64,000 nucleotides of DNA, taken from contig JAUKTV010000002.1 of the NCBI GenBank assembly GCA_030549205.1, positions 2,852,001 to 2,916,000 on the forward strand, given 5' to 3'. The notes beneath the pieces are model-generated. The model ran no database searches. It was not told the DNA's origin and saw nothing but the letters and a program-made list of their open reading frames with translations. A program made the translations under genes and the position numbers. The stretch is from Apiosordaria backusii. Its lineage: Eukaryota; Ascomycota; Sordariomycetes; Sordariales; Lasiosphaeriaceae. Positions within the stretch are counted from its first letter, which is position 1, and each line of letters starts with the position of its first letter. Positions 43,942 to 55,421 of this stretch are shown piece by piece.

Positions 43942-46134
43942 ATGATCGCCACACGTCTTTCCCGCGCTGTAAGTGTGCCCCGCATCGTCCGAATATCACC
44001 GCACCCACCACAAAGCTCGAAGTTGCTTTCCAAGAGCTCAATCAGCTGCGCCAGAGCAGGAACTCGGCTGACCGGCAATGAATATAGCTTCCCAGAGCTT
44101 CCACAGTAGCTGCCCGCGCGGGTATGCTCAGGAGGACACCCGCCTTCGCGCGGTTCGAGTCCACAGATGAGAAGGTCAAGGGTTCCGTCATCGGTATCGA
44201 TCTTGGTGAGTTTTTTCTCCTCTTCGATGGCTACGTCAGTCCAGGGTCATGAGTGCTAACAATGCTGCTGTTTAGGCACAACAAACTCTGCTGTCGCCGT
44301 CATGGAGGGCAAGACCCCCAAGATTATTGAGAACTCAGAAGGTGCCCGCACCACCCCATCAGTTGTTGCCTTTGCCGAGGATGGCGAGCGCCTCGTTGGT
44401 GTGGCCGCCAAGCGTCAGGCCGTTGTCAACCCAGAGAACACCCTCTTCGCCACCAAGCGGTTAATTGGACGCAAGTTCACCGATCCCGAGGTTCAGAGAG
44501 ATATCAAGGAGGTGCCATACAAGATCGTCCAGCACACCAACGGTGATGCCTGGGTTGAGGCTCGTGGCCAGAGGTACTCGCCATCCCAGATTGGTGGCTT
44601 CGTTCTCAACAAGATGAAGGAGACTGCCGAGGCCTACCTCGGCAAGCCCGTCAAGAACGCCGTCGTTACCGTCCCCGCTTACTTCAACGACTCCCAGCGT
44701 CAGGCCACCAAGGATGCTGGTCAGATTGCCGGTCTCAACGTCCTCCGTGTCGTGAATGAGCCTACTGCCGCTGCTCTCGCTTACGGTCTTGAGAAGGAGG
44801 CTGACCGCGTTGTTGCTGTCTACGATCTTGGCGGTGGTACCTTTGATATCTCCGTTCTCGAGATCCAGAACGGTGTATTCGAGGTCAAGTCCACCAACGG
44901 TGACACCCATCTCGGTGGTGAGGATTTCGACATCGCCCTCGTCCGCCACATTGTCCAGCAGTTCAAGAAGGATTCCAGCATTGATCTCTCCGGTGACCGC
45001 ATGGCCATCCAGAGAATCCGTGAGGCCGCTGAGAAGGCCAAGATCGAGCTTTCCTCCTCGCTCCAGACCGACATCAACCTTCCCTTCATCACTGCTGATG
45101 CTTCCGGTCCCAAGCACATCAACATGAAGATGACTCGCGCTCAGCTCGAGGCCATGATGGATCCCCTTATCAAGCGCACCATTGAGCCCGTCCGCAAGGC
45201 TCTCAAGGATGCCAACCTCCAGGCCAAGGACATCCAGGAGGTTATCCTCGTCGGTGGCATGACCCGTATGCCCAAGGTTGCCGAGTCCGTCAAGAGCATT
45301 TTTGGCCGTGACCCCGCCAAGTCCGTCAACCCTGATGAGGCTGTTGCCATTGGTGCCGCCGTTCAGGGTGCCGTTCTTTCTGGTGAGGTCAAGGACCTCC
45401 TCCTTCTCGATGTCACTCCTCTCTCCCTCGGTATCGAGACCCTCGGCGGTGTTTTCACCCGCCTGATCAACCGCAACACCACCATCCCCACCAAGAAGTC
45501 CCAGGTCTTCTCCACCGCTGCTGATTTCCAGACTGCCGTCGAGATCAAGGTCTACCAGGGTGAGCGTGAGCTCGTCCGTGACAACAAGCTCCTCGGTAAC
45601 TTCCAGCTCGTCGGTATTCCCCCTGCCCACCGTGGTGTTCCCCAGATCGAGGTTACCTTCGACATTGATGCCGATTCCATCGTCCACGTCCACGCCAAGG
45701 ACAAGTCCACCAACAAGGATCAGTCCATCACCATTGCCTCCGGCTCTGGTCTCTCCGACTCTGAGATTCAGCAGATGGTTGAGGAGTCTGAGAAGTATGC
45801 CGAGCAGGACAAGGAGCGCAAGGCCGTCATTGAGACTGCCAACCGCGCCGACAGCGTCCTCAACGACACTGAGAAGGCCCTCAACGAGTACGCCGACAAG
45901 CTCGACAAGACCGAGGCTGATCAGATCCGTGAGAAGATCACCTCCCTCCGTGAGTTCGTCACCAAGAGCCAGTCTGGCGAGGGCACCGCCACCGCTGCTG
46001 AGATCAAGGAGAAGACCGATGAGCTCCAGATGGCTTCTCTCAACCTGTTCGACAAGATGCACAAGGCCCGCGCCGAGTCTGGCGAGCCCAGCTCCAGCAC
46101 CGAGGGCGAGAAGAAGGATGAGCCCAAGGCCTAA
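43942..46134 (+). CDS. SSC1: Mitochondrial Hsp70 chaperone (Ssc1 type)
   Basis: The mitochondrial Hsp70 pulls precursor proteins through the TIM23 channel and folds them in the matrix. Three exons: 43942-43968, 44088-44205 and 44276-46134, total 667 residues. The acceptor at 44087 is chosen among several AG sites because it alone keeps phase, giving MIATRLSRALPRASTVAARA, a typical arginine-rich presequence of about 35-40 residues. The ATPase domain begins GSVIGIDLGTTNSAVAVMEG and has FDISVLE after VYDLGGGT, and VGGMTRMPKV. The interdomain linker is KDLLLLDVTPLSLGIE, followed by the substrate-binding domain and a helical lid. The C terminus is acidic and lysine-rich (GEKKDEPKA) as in matrix Hsp70, with no ER retention signal. 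Codons are strongly C-ending as in other abundant proteins. Identification as the mitochondrial rather than cytosolic or ER form is firm. Confidence 0.97.
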
Positions 46135-46568
46135 GCGTCTTTTGTCTCGTAATCAATATACCCCCACACAACACATTTTTCTTTCTTCTTCATATGTCTG
46201 ACTAGGTCGGAGGGGCTCCTCCAGTGTATTCTCGTGTACTCATATATCTTGTTTTTCGGAGGCTCGCGGGGCTTATCCGGTGTGTTTATTCATGCAGACG
46301 GCGGATGGCGTTTTGAGCATCAAAAAATTTGGCCTGCTTGTTTTGTTTTACAGGGGCAGGCAGGAATCTGACGATAAGATGGGGTAGGGGGCAACAGGAA
46401 TGGGATGGGGGCAGGGTTCTCTCGGATCAAAATAAAGGGTTGCATTGTGTGTATTTGTATATACACGGACCACACGATACCAAAATATAATTGGGAAATC
46501 CCCCCTCATATGTACATTATTTATTTGTTGAATTTGAAATGAAAATGAAAAGAGTTCATGAACTTTGG
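46135..46568. other. Intergenic stretch between convergent mtHsp70 and oxidase genes
   Basis: 3' flank of mtHsp70 and of the multicopper oxidase gene. No gene is seen. Confidence 0.4.
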
Positions 46569-48950
46569 TCAATTGCTGCGTGAAAGTTCTGTGTTCTCCT
46601 TGATGTTGTTGGTGTCGACCCCCTCGTCAGCACAAAAGCTCCTGGAGAGTTCACGGGTGGATGGGTCCATGTCGTGGACGAGGCGTTTGAGGTCTTCGGG
46701 CCGCTCGAGAAAAGTGACGAGCATGCCTGCTTCCATGTGCCTATCGTTGACGATATTAGTACTGATATAGGCATCAGAGGTGACCAGAGGAAGCATACCA
46801 AGCAACATGGCAATGTAGAGCCCAGATGCCGGGGTTATCGGCAAGGAAACGGATCACGACGTGGGAGAGGCCGGGGATGGTGAGGGTGTCCCTTCTCATG
46901 GGGTTTTGGAGGTTCCAAGTCGTGTTGGGGTTTGAACCGCCGGCGTTGAATTCACCGGGGCCCCAGGCGACGATTTGGAAGGTGTGGCCGCTGTGTGTGT
47001 GATAGTTAGTTTCGTTCTGAAAGAAAAGGGAGGGGGGGCAGGCGTACTGCAGATGAAAAGGGTGCTCCATTATGTCCCTGCTGTTTATTACAATCTGAAC
47101 GGTCTTGTTTGGGTCGGGGAGGAGTAAGACTTGTTGGTTGAGGGGGAAGTTCCAGTTGTTGTAGCCCCCGGCGTCGCCGGTGAAGGATTGGGAGAGGGAG
47201 AGCCAGAGTTGGGCGGTGGTGGGGAGGGGGGAGTAGGATGTCTTGAATACAGCGTATTAGTATCGGCTAGAGAATAAAAGGGGTAGTTAGGGTGGAAACA
47301 AGAGGGAACGTACACGGTTGATGAAGATACGGTTTACTGGGCCTGCTTGTTGGAATTGGAAGTTTATCTCGTGGGTGTTTTTTGATGGGTGGGCGTCATC
47401 TAAAGGGTAGGCGGGGATGGGGCGGAGGGGGATGGGGAGGGAGAAGGGGAGGTCGGTGCACTTCTTGGGGATGGTGATATTGTTAGGGTTGTGGGGGGTG
47501 ATCGTTGTGGTGGTGTTGTTGTTGGGTAGGGAGGGGGAATAGGATAGCAGGGCTGTGCCTTGGTAGTTGACGGATTCTAGGATTGAGCTGCTGTAGGGGA
47601 CGTAGGGGAGGAAGCATGATTTGGGGAGGGTGGCTCGCATTATGAAGGATCCGGTGGTGGTTGGGAGAGGGGTGACGAGGATGGAGTAGCGTTGGCCTAT
47701 GTTGATGTAAACTCCTGGGACGGTGATAGGGGTTACTTCTACACCGTCGATTTCGATGATGGTGAGTTCAGGGTGGGAGTCGATTGTGAAGTAGAGGGAT
47801 GTGAAAGAGGAGTGGTTAATTAGGCGAAGGCGGATCGCGTGGTTTTGGAGGGGATTGGTGTGATCATGGGGGTGGTGTACTGATGAGGGGACGGATCGCA
47901 GATGTATGGATCGGAGGACGGCCAGGTTGAGGAGGTGATGTTGCAGTTGGGAAGGGGAGCGAGGCCGTTGATGAGGATGATATCTGGGAGGGGCTCAACG
48001 CCTGGCATAGATGGTGACCATTTTGAGGAAGGTTGGAGATAACTCTCGAGCAGGTCCTCACCGTAGGCGTGGAAGCTGCCTCCCATGAAGATGATTCTCT
48101 CGTCGGTCATTTCGGTGTCAGGGGGAAGTCTCTCGTCCGGGTCGTGGACTACTATGGGTCCGTAGAGTCCGTCTGTGTATTGTACTTTCGAATGCGCATG
48201 ATACCAGAACGTGCCTCGCTGGTCAATGATTTGATACTCGTAGGTGAAGCTCTTGCCTGGGGGTATTCCGCACTGGGATATTCCTGCCACACCGTCCATC
48301 CAGGTGGTGTTTCTTTGATGAATACCGTGCCAGTGTATAGTGGTGCTTTCGTCTGGAAGGTGGTTGTTGACTCTCACTCTCACAGTGTCCCCGGTATTGA
48401 CCTCGATCAACGGCCCTGGACTTTGCCCGTTGACAAGCACCATCTTCTTCCGTACCCCTGATGGGGCTGCCCACCCATGGGTAATGTTGAACTCATATTC
48501 TCTCATTCTTTGCTTCCCGGACTCGATCTGAAATCCGGTCTGCAAATTCAGCTCAGTGATATTCACCAGCTTGTCCAATGATATCGGTTCAACATCGACG
48601 CCGGCATTACTTCCTCGGTACGCCTTGCATAAAAGAGCGAGGACCACCCAGATAAAGGTGAGTAAAGATACCCATAAAGTCAAGAACCCAAACCTGATGC
48701 CTATCAAACCGTATGGAGTGTTCCAAAACGGATTACTTGACTGTCGCTCCCTCGATGTTGACAGCTCAGCTTCGGTTTCTTGCAGCTTTGTGTATTCGTT
48801 GGGATCCTGCTTGTCTTCCTCTTCTGATGAAATCGAATCGGTGTCGGATCGGCCTAGGGCGCATTCCTGGTCATATATGACGGTAGGCATGGAAGTAGGA
48901 CCTGTCTTCCGCAAAGGATCGAGGAGACTTTGAAAATCGTCTGGCGGCAT
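46569..48950 (-). CDS. Membrane-anchored multicopper oxidase, with one apparent frameshift
   Basis: Laccase/ferroxidase superfamily enzyme. Exons (minus strand): 48950-47314, 47241-47048, 46990-46799 and 46740-46569. All copper ligands are present: HWHGIHQ, WYHAHSK, HLHGHTF (formed by splicing) and HCHVAWHMEAGM (formed by splicing), with methionine at the type-1 axial position. The N terminus is unusual: about 85 hydrophilic, acidic residues, then one hydrophobic segment (FGFLTLWVSLLTFIWVVLAL), so the enzyme would be a type II membrane protein with the catalytic part outside or in the lumen. There is one defect. The frame ending TTPMITPIPSKTTRSAFA* (stop at 47820) must shift by -1 to continue as NHAIRLRLINHSSFTSLYF. 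No splice sites fit there. The shift lies within about 47835-47990; with one added base the gene would have 732 codons. It is a recent lesion, an assembly error in a C run, or rarely recoding. The start is the ATG at 48950-48948. Confidence 0.85.
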
Positions 48951-49156
48951 TTTGAAATTGGGCAATCACCACACAAGAGAGCGTGGTGTTCACGTAAAAG
49001 GCTTTTGTCAATTAAAGAAACACATTGACCTGGTTTTTGTCGTGGTCATTCATCCCTTCGCGAGCGCGACGCGAGGAATGCATTCTCGCCCTGATTGGTA
49101 TTATCTCTCTATCGAAACCGCTAGTTGCATATATGTTCCTCATTTTATTGGAGAAA

Positions 49157-51139
49157 TCACCTTCCAAAACCAAACCAGCCTCTCTTTTGAGGCTTCGTTT
49201 CTGGCTCTGGCTCCTCATCTGTCCCCTTGGTCTTCTCTTGGACGGCAACCGATGGACGTTGTTTGGCAGGATACTCGATGTAGTTCCACGCAACGTCCAA
49301 GAACAATGGCTTGACAGGAATTGGTTCGAGCTGAGGCGGGTAGGTGACGATGTTGTTGAGATCGACACCACCTGCTGGGTAGTTCGAAAGCTGGGAAGAC
49401 AGCGGTTTACCAGCGCCGCCGGTCTGAGAAGCGCTTGTCGGCTTGTTCGAGTTGTGAATCTCGACCAGAGCGCGGGACCGCTGATGTTCCCCGCCGAGAA
49501 TGTCTCGGAGCAACCCAGCGTGTTGGTTCGTGACTTGAATGTTCCTTGGCGCAAACTTGCCATCATCACTGCCGCCAGACAGAACCGGATGGGCTGCGTT
49601 GCACTGATCAAGCGCATGCTTGACCAATGCAAGTGCATTGACCGCGTTTCCAGCAATGGCATGGGACCTGGATATCGCGAGACACCTTTTGGTTATGTAA
49701 GCTTCTGCGCATGATATCAGACAGGACTGATCACTTACTTGAGGGCCGTAAAGTACTGCGATGTAGCCTCCAGCTGTGTGGAGAGCTCCTGATCATTTGC
49801 CACGCCAGGCAACTCCTTGATAGATTCGAGACTCTGCAGAATACCATCGTATAGGACAGCCTTCTCCTTGAGCTTGGCAATCTGTCTCCCAGGGGTGAGA
49901 TCTTTGCCCTTGTCCTCAGATGCCTCCTCGGTCTCCTCTTGTTGCTTCTTTTTTCTGGTAGGAGCGCCAAAATCTACCCGCGCTCCATCATCCTGACCGA
50001 TCAAGACCCGGTTACGCCCAATACGCCAGCTAATCATTTCGTAATTCACAGCAGTTCTGGTGATCTGTAGGCTCTGCATGCGTGTATCGCTTTGAGTAAC
50101 CCCCTCAGATTTGAGCTCGTCGATAGCCTGCTTAGTAGCATCGACGGCATCCTGGCTTGCAACCAAGATATCATCGTACGCCCCGGCCAAGTCTTTGGGA
50201 AGCAAGGATCCGGCTGAGGACAGCTTATCTGTCAATCTTCCCCTTTCTGCGCCCACTGCGGCCCAGGCAATAGCAATTGCGGCATCCTCAATCTTGACCT
50301 CGCGCCCACGCCAGGTGAGTGTTGCTGGAGCGCCCCCAGCTCCCTGCTTAGCATCTGCGTCACCATGTTGCAATACGGCAGGATTCTGTTTCTCAATCCG
50401 CGCGGCAAGCTCTGGGCCGGCATATTGAAAGTACTTCAGCGCTATTTCGGCAATGGGCAGCGTCCGAGGAATCTTGGCTTGGTAGGCTGCGTAGCGAATC
50501 GAAGGGTCGATCGTCTCAGAAAGGAGGTCCTTGAAGATGTCGCCCTTGGTCGAAGTAGAAAGCGCACTGTAGATAATGCGGGCGACTGAGTAGCTCTTCA
50601 AGCAGGGCTCCCAGTGTTGCTTCTCGAACAGGGCAGCTCCCCTAAGCAGAGCGGCATAGGCGCGGGCTTCGAGGATGTCGACAGAGCTCGCGCCGCTCTC
50701 AGTTTGATTGAGAACCTCGGCCAGTTGTTCGGCAATTCGAGCACCCTTCTCCAGACGGGAAACAATGTGCGACCGGGTCTTTCCACCGATACCCTTCGTC
50801 TCAACCGAATGCGCCGCCTTGACGGCCAAGGCATTGGCCCATGTTCGCTCCGCTGTCAGGAGTTGGAGATGGAGGTAGCTGGTACGCAATGGACAGGTCA
50901 GCAACACAGTGACAGGAATTTGATATAGAAGTGCTATCGATAGCATACCCATGGTCCTCGGTAACCTGCTCGGCGGTTACCTGGTTCCTGGGGTGAAAGG
51001 TGCCCCGTTTCTTGGTCGCGATGCTCAACTTCTTGCGGCAGTTCAACAGCTTTTTGGAGAGCTGGTTCTGGTAGGTAGAGTAGTCACCATAGAGAAGGGC
51101 GCTCTCCCGGTGGGAAACGATGAACTTGGTGATATCCAT
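49157..51139 (-). CDS. SRP68: Signal recognition particle subunit SRP68
   Basis: SRP68 binds SRP72 and the SRP RNA, completing the particle that directs ribosomes to the ER. Three exons (minus strand): 51139-50949, 50878-49739 and 49685-49157, total 619 residues. The start MDITKFIVSHRESALLYGDY is typical, followed by KLLNCRKKLSIATKKRGTFH. Splicing gives EDHGYLHLQLLTAERTWANA. The central part is helical and TPR-like (ARAYAALLRGAALFEKQHWE; RYAAYQAKI; IAEIALKYFQYAG). The second intron needs the AAAAG acceptor at 49686, not the nearer CAG, to keep phase and give TALKCLAISRSHAIAGNAVN. The C terminus contains VTYPPQLEPIPVKPLFLDVA and ends in a basic tail (KPQKRGWFGFGR). The GGYDLNNI-like segment and the LDVAWNYIEYP block are the expected SRP72-contacting end. 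It is divergent from the PPR gene. Confidence 0.93.
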
Positions 51140-51773
51140 CTCGGCTATGTCCCTCTCGTCGTTGTTGTTGGCGCTGTGAGGCTCAGAGGCTCTCTCCAGG
51201 TAACGGGGACGGTGTTACCACTGACACAGGGTGGGGCTATTTTTTGACATCGACTTGGGCTCCCACGCTGTGCATTTCAGTTTGTGCCCCGCAGAGATGG
51301 CCCAAGCTCCCCATTGGTAACAGCCCCGTACCGTACCGTAATTCGGGTGCTCCCCGCTGGAACTTGCGCCGAACATCAGCCCAGTAGCTGTGTGTGTGCT
51401 CCACCCAGTTCAAAGATGGTTGCCAGTGCCGTCCAAAATTTTTGATGACTTTTCTGAGAAACGATGCCACATTGAAACACCACCCGTCCGCCCCAACCTC
51501 GATTCCAGCACCCGCCCTCCGTGCTGCGGACCCCCGAGATTCCAATTGCGGCTTTCTTGGGAACAGTCCTGGGGATACGATCTACTCAACATGACGTATC
51601 GCGCAGGAGCGCAGTTTCTTTCTCATCACCGCGAAGTATAGATACACACTGGTTTCTGCTTCGATTCTCGGCAAACGAACCTCGGCAAGACACATTGTTG
51701 GTCCCAGATCGTGGATGATGTGCTCAGACCCTCGTGGGGTTTTGGAACCAAGACAAAGTTGACACCTGCGACG
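51140..51773. promoter_or_regulatory. Shared promoter region of SRP68 and the PPR gene
   Basis: 634 bp between two divergent starts, so both promoters must lie here. A GTACCGTACCGTA repeat is at about 51328-51341. The plus-strand frame is open upstream of the chosen PPR start (from a GTG at 51711), but the first ATG is at 51774. Confidence 0.5.
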
Positions 51774-54700
51774 ATGCTAGAGAGGGCAGCGACTACCCTC
51801 GAGCCATATAGCAGCCTCCAACGAATTCTCCCCTCAGCCAGACAGTGCTTGCAGACCCGCCGCCAGCTTCATACGGCATTTTGGCAGCATGGAGCCTATG
51901 ATTTCGAGCTTCTCGATGCATGCCAGGCCCTCCTGCGCACTCCTCGGTCCGAACCCTCCCCGCCCCGACCTTCGCCCAGAACGAAGGAAAGCCACGAGCC
52001 CATGATGGCTTCCGTCTTCTTGCTCGACTTTCTGTACCCGAGGGGTGCCGTGGCTATGTTGCGGAGGATGTACCCGGCATTTCCGAAACGACTCGAGCCA
52101 ATAGCAAAGGTTCACCAACCGTTTTCTCGACTGTTCATGTCTTCATATCAAGACCGAAGTGCTGGGCTACAAAGCTCGAAGGTGGCGGCCCGCGGACCAC
52201 CAAACCAGACACAAACGCCGCAGTATGTCGAGGAAGATGGGTCGGTAGAAGACCAAGGTCAGAAGCCGGTGGACAGCAATGTGGACGGGTTCAATTTAGA
52301 GGACTCCAGACATCTCCCAGATGTCGAGAGACTGCAGGTGTTCATCGACAACAAGACCTTTCGCGGGAATTACGAGAGAATTTGGGAAACTTTCAAGGAG
52401 TTAAGTGCGGATGTGCAGCTGCACTTTCGGCGCGAAGTTATCCGCGCGCTGGCCACATCGGCCCGTCCCTTGGAGGCGTGGAGGGTCCAGGAGTTGTTTG
52501 CGTGCTATGATGTTGAGGACTGGACTGAAGACCTTGTCTTGGCCCAGATTCGAGCGGACCTCGTAACGGGAAACCTCTCCTCGGCTATTTCAGTGTTCAG
52601 GGCGGCTTTGGAGCTGCATGGCCACGGTCAGCCTCTCGACTTGCTCATCGCATACGGTATCTCAGCTAACAACTGGGACTTGGTCTCGTTGGCTTGGAGA
52701 ACTTACTCGCATATCAGATCAAAGGCTCATGATGATGATGATCCTGTTAGCTGGTTCCCCTTGCCAGCCGAGCCACTCATGAGTGGCAGAGCCGAGGGCA
52801 GCTCATCAGGCGACTTCTCTTCCGATCTACTTGCTGAAGCGCCCACAAGCGCAGTTAATTGGAACAGTGCTTCTCCTGCCTCAATGCGACCGCCAGCGAG
52901 TGCGAAATGGAACTATGTTTCTGCACCCGCGGTGCAGTATACCCAAGTATCTGCGATATCCGACCTGGGCCTTCGCATTCGAAACTATTTTGCAAAGCTC
53001 CCGCAATCACGGACCCAGTCATCCAAAGAATATTGGCCCCTGAGAGGTTTGTTCCGCCATATAGCGAGGAACTCATTGAATCTGTTTCGGTCTGCAGATG
53101 CGGAGTTGATAGTAGATCACGCCGCAGACCCAGCTTCATACGAATCACATATTGTTCATCTCGCAGAACAAGGCCGGCTGAAGGAGGCCGAGCAAGCATA
53201 TATGAAATACAGATCCTTGAGTGATCCTAAACCACGGGCTGCCGTCTTGCACGCTATACTTCCCGCCTACTACCCAGACCATGTGCAAGGGATGGAACGC
53301 TTGCGCGAGGATTGGTACCGCGGATACCCTCACCCCGACGAAGCGGCTTATAAAAAGTTTCTCACCTACTACGCTAAGAGGGGCGACATAGCGTCATTCA
53401 TGAATATGACGAGGGAATATGAGGAGCACTACGACCCCAACATTCAGACAGACCCGATGTTTGTGCGGACCCTCATGCATGCCCATGCGGTCCGTGGGGA
53501 TCCCGAGTCGGTCCGTCAAGTCATGGAGGACGCTGCCGAAACATGGGGTCACCAGCCCGGCCGCATGGAGCAAAATATTCTGTTGAAAGCTTACTACCAA
53601 GAGGGAGACTACGATGCCGCCCTCGAGCTTTTCTCCAGCATGTGGGAGATGAACAACGTGGACCAATACTCGCTGACGACGGTGATGAAGAACGCCGGCT
53701 GGAGAGGCGATCTCTCATTCGTCCTCGAGCTTTTCGCGATGGCCAAGGAACGTCACATTCCCTTCTCATTGACCATGATGAGCTGCTTAGTCGAGGCATA
53801 TTGCAAGAATGACCGGTATAGCGAGGCCGAAAGCCTTTGTATCGACATCACAAAGGAGAAGAAGTTGGAAGGAGACTACGTCCACATGTGGAACTTGCTC
53901 ATACGGTATAATGCCAAACGCCGAGACTTGTCGGCAGTCAACCGCCTTTTGACGGCCATGTCGCAGCGCAACGTCACGTACAATCAAGACACATACAGCG
54001 GGCTTCTGCTGACGCTGCTTTACTGTCGTCAAGCGCACCACGCCATGCACTTGCTCAGGGTTGCCCGGACGACGAGCGGCTTCGAACCGACCGCTCACCA
54101 TTACACGCTCCTCATCGCTGCCTTCATGTACACGCGCGAACCGATCATGGCGATGAAGATCCTCACGATGATGAAAAGCATGAACTTCCCCCAGTCGGCC
54201 AAGCTCATGGCGACGGCCATCAGCGCCCTGAGCCGCTACGAAGATATCCCGCGAGCCATGAGACACGAGAATGACGCTCGTGGCTATCTCAACAGAGCCC
54301 TCAACTACTTTTACAAGGTGCTCGAATCAGAAAGGAAGGGTTCTCCTGACGGGCGGCGTGATATGATTAATATCTACTCCAAGATGACATTCGTCTTGAC
54401 GCAGATGCGCCGGTTTACGAGCATCAAGGAGATTATTTCGCTTCACAATGCACGATGGCCCCTGCAGTCGACTCTGGAGACGGTCCCGCTCAAGCTGCTG
54501 CATGACATCATGCTGGCTGATTTCCACGAAGGGAACTTTGACCGCTTGCGAGAGACGTGGAATATCATCTTTGATCGTACTGTCAGGCGTGGCATGTCCG
54601 TCATGGCTCAGGCTGGCCCCCCAAGCAAGGAGGATCAAAAGGTCATGGTGGCGCAGAGATTCCGTCTTTGCGATCCGCTCAAGACCATGCAGCGTTTTTA

Positions 54701-55421
54701 TCTTGAAAGTGAAGATGCCGGCGGTCTCATCAAGCTCGTCGAGATGGTCAGATCAAAGGGCTTTGAGCTCGACAGCAAAAACTGGAATTATTACGTCCAG
54801 GGCCTCGCGCGGCTCAAGAGGTGGCGGCTGGCTTTCTTGACTTGCGAGGAGAAGCTCATGGGGCAGTGGCTAGGCTGGCAGACGGACCGAGCGGCGAATA
54901 TGGAGATGTGGAAGCTTCCTGTCGAGGTGCGAAGGTTGGCGAGTGACCCGAGGCGGCCGAGGCCGATTGCGCACACGCTGTTTATCTTGGCGAAGGAGTA
55001 CATGGACCTCGAGAAGATTACGCCATGGTCGAACGACGCGCTGAGGGAGTTTACGTACATTCAAAAGTCGGCGCCGAGGGTGATCCAGGCTATCACGAAT
55101 ATTGCGGCGGGGCATCCGCTGGAGAAGGAGATTTTTGGGGATGATGATCAGTATAGGAGTCGACTGAAGTATGTGCCGCCTCCGCCGGAGAGACAATATA
55201 GAAAGCTCAAGCAGCAGAAGGGGAAAAGTGGGAATCCCGTGGAGGATGCGGCGGCGAAGGAGAGGAAGCTGGAGGCTCAGAAGGAGGCGCTGGCAAGGCA
55301 GCAGGCGATGATTAGGAGGATGGCGGAGAGGATTGCTGCGGAGCAGGTGGCTAAGGAGCAGGCGAATGCGCTGATGGAGGGGGAGGAGCAAGAGGAGAAG
55401 GAGGATGAGGAGGAAGACTAA
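51774..55421 (+). CDS. Mitochondrial pentatricopeptide repeat protein (Pet309/CYA-5 type)
   Basis: Pet309 in yeast and CYA-5 in Neurospora act on COX1 mRNA in mitochondria. A single exon of 1,215 residues starts MLERAATTLEPYSSLQRILP, with an arginine-rich, acid-poor leader (ARQCLQTRRQLHTAFWQHGA) suited to mitochondrial import. Pentatricopeptide helices fill residues of about 530-900: KFLTYYAKRGDIASFMNMTR, ILLKAYYQEGDYDAALELFS, LVEAYCKNDRYSEAESLCID, LLTLLYCRQAHHAMHLLRVA and LIAAFMYTREPIMAMKILTM are successive repeats with the usual spacing. The C-terminal third has further helices without clear PPR signature and a long lysine/glutamate/glutamine tail (coiled coil, about 1150-1215). The PPR assignment is firm. 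The specific link to Pet309/CYA-5 rests on overall length, the LHTAFWQHGA leader and the conserved FLLDFLYPRG block, and is my inference. Confidence 0.82.
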   Translation: MLERAATTLEPYSSLQRILPSARQCLQTRRQLHTAFWQHGAYDFELLDACQALLRTPRSEPSPPRPSPRTKESHEPMMASVFLLDFLYPRGAVAMLRRMYPAFPKRLEPIAKVHQPFSRLFMSSYQDRSAGLQSSKVAARGPPNQTQTPQYVEEDGSVEDQGQKPVDSNVDGFNLEDSRHLPDVERLQVFIDNKTFRGNYERIWETFKELSADVQLHFRREVIRALATSARPLEAWRVQELFACYDVEDWTEDLVLAQIRADLVTGNLSSAISVFRAALELHGHGQPLDLLIAYGISANNWDLVSLAWRTYSHIRSKAHDDDDPVSWFPLPAEPLMSGRAEGSSSGDFSSDLLAEAPTSAVNWNSASPASMRPPASAKWNYVSAPAVQYTQVSAISDLGLRIRNYFAKLPQSRTQSSKEYWPLRGLFRHIARNSLNLFRSADAELIVDHAADPASYESHIVHLAEQGRLKEAEQAYMKYRSLSDPKPRAAVLHAILPAYYPDHVQGMERLREDWYRGYPHPDEAAYKKFLTYYAKRGDIASFMNMTREYEEHYDPNIQTDPMFVRTLMHAHAVRGDPESVRQVMEDAAETWGHQPGRMEQNILLKAYYQEGDYDAALELFSSMWEMNNVDQYSLTTVMKNAGWRGDLSFVLELFAMAKERHIPFSLTMMSCLVEAYCKNDRYSEAESLCIDITKEKKLEGDYVHMWNLLIRYNAKRRDLSAVNRLLTAMSQRNVTYNQDTYSGLLLTLLYCRQAHHAMHLLRVARTTSGFEPTAHHYTLLIAAFMYTREPIMAMKILTMMKSMNFPQSAKLMATAISALSRYEDIPRAMRHENDARGYLNRALNYFYKVLESERKGSPDGRRDMINIYSKMTFVLTQMRRFTSIKEIISLHNARWPLQSTLETVPLKLLHDIMLADFHEGNFDRLRETWNIIFDRTVRRGMSVMAQAGPPSKEDQKVMVAQRFRLCDPLKTMQRFYLESEDAGGLIKLVEMVRSKGFELDSKNWNYYVQGLARLKRWRLAFLTCEEKLMGQWLGWQTDRAANMEMWKLPVEVRRLASDPRRPRPIAHTLFILAKEYMDLEKITPWSNDALREFTYIQKSAPRVIQAITNIAAGHPLEKEIFGDDDQYRSRLKYVPPPPERQYRKLKQQKGKSGNPVEDAAAKERKLEAQKEALARQQAMIRRMAERIAAEQVAKEQANALMEGEEQEEKEDEEED

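Noticed and set aside
44461..46062. 533-codon open frame on the minus strand across mtHsp70
   Set aside because: Antisense shadow of biased codon use, leucine/glycine-rich and without known similarity.
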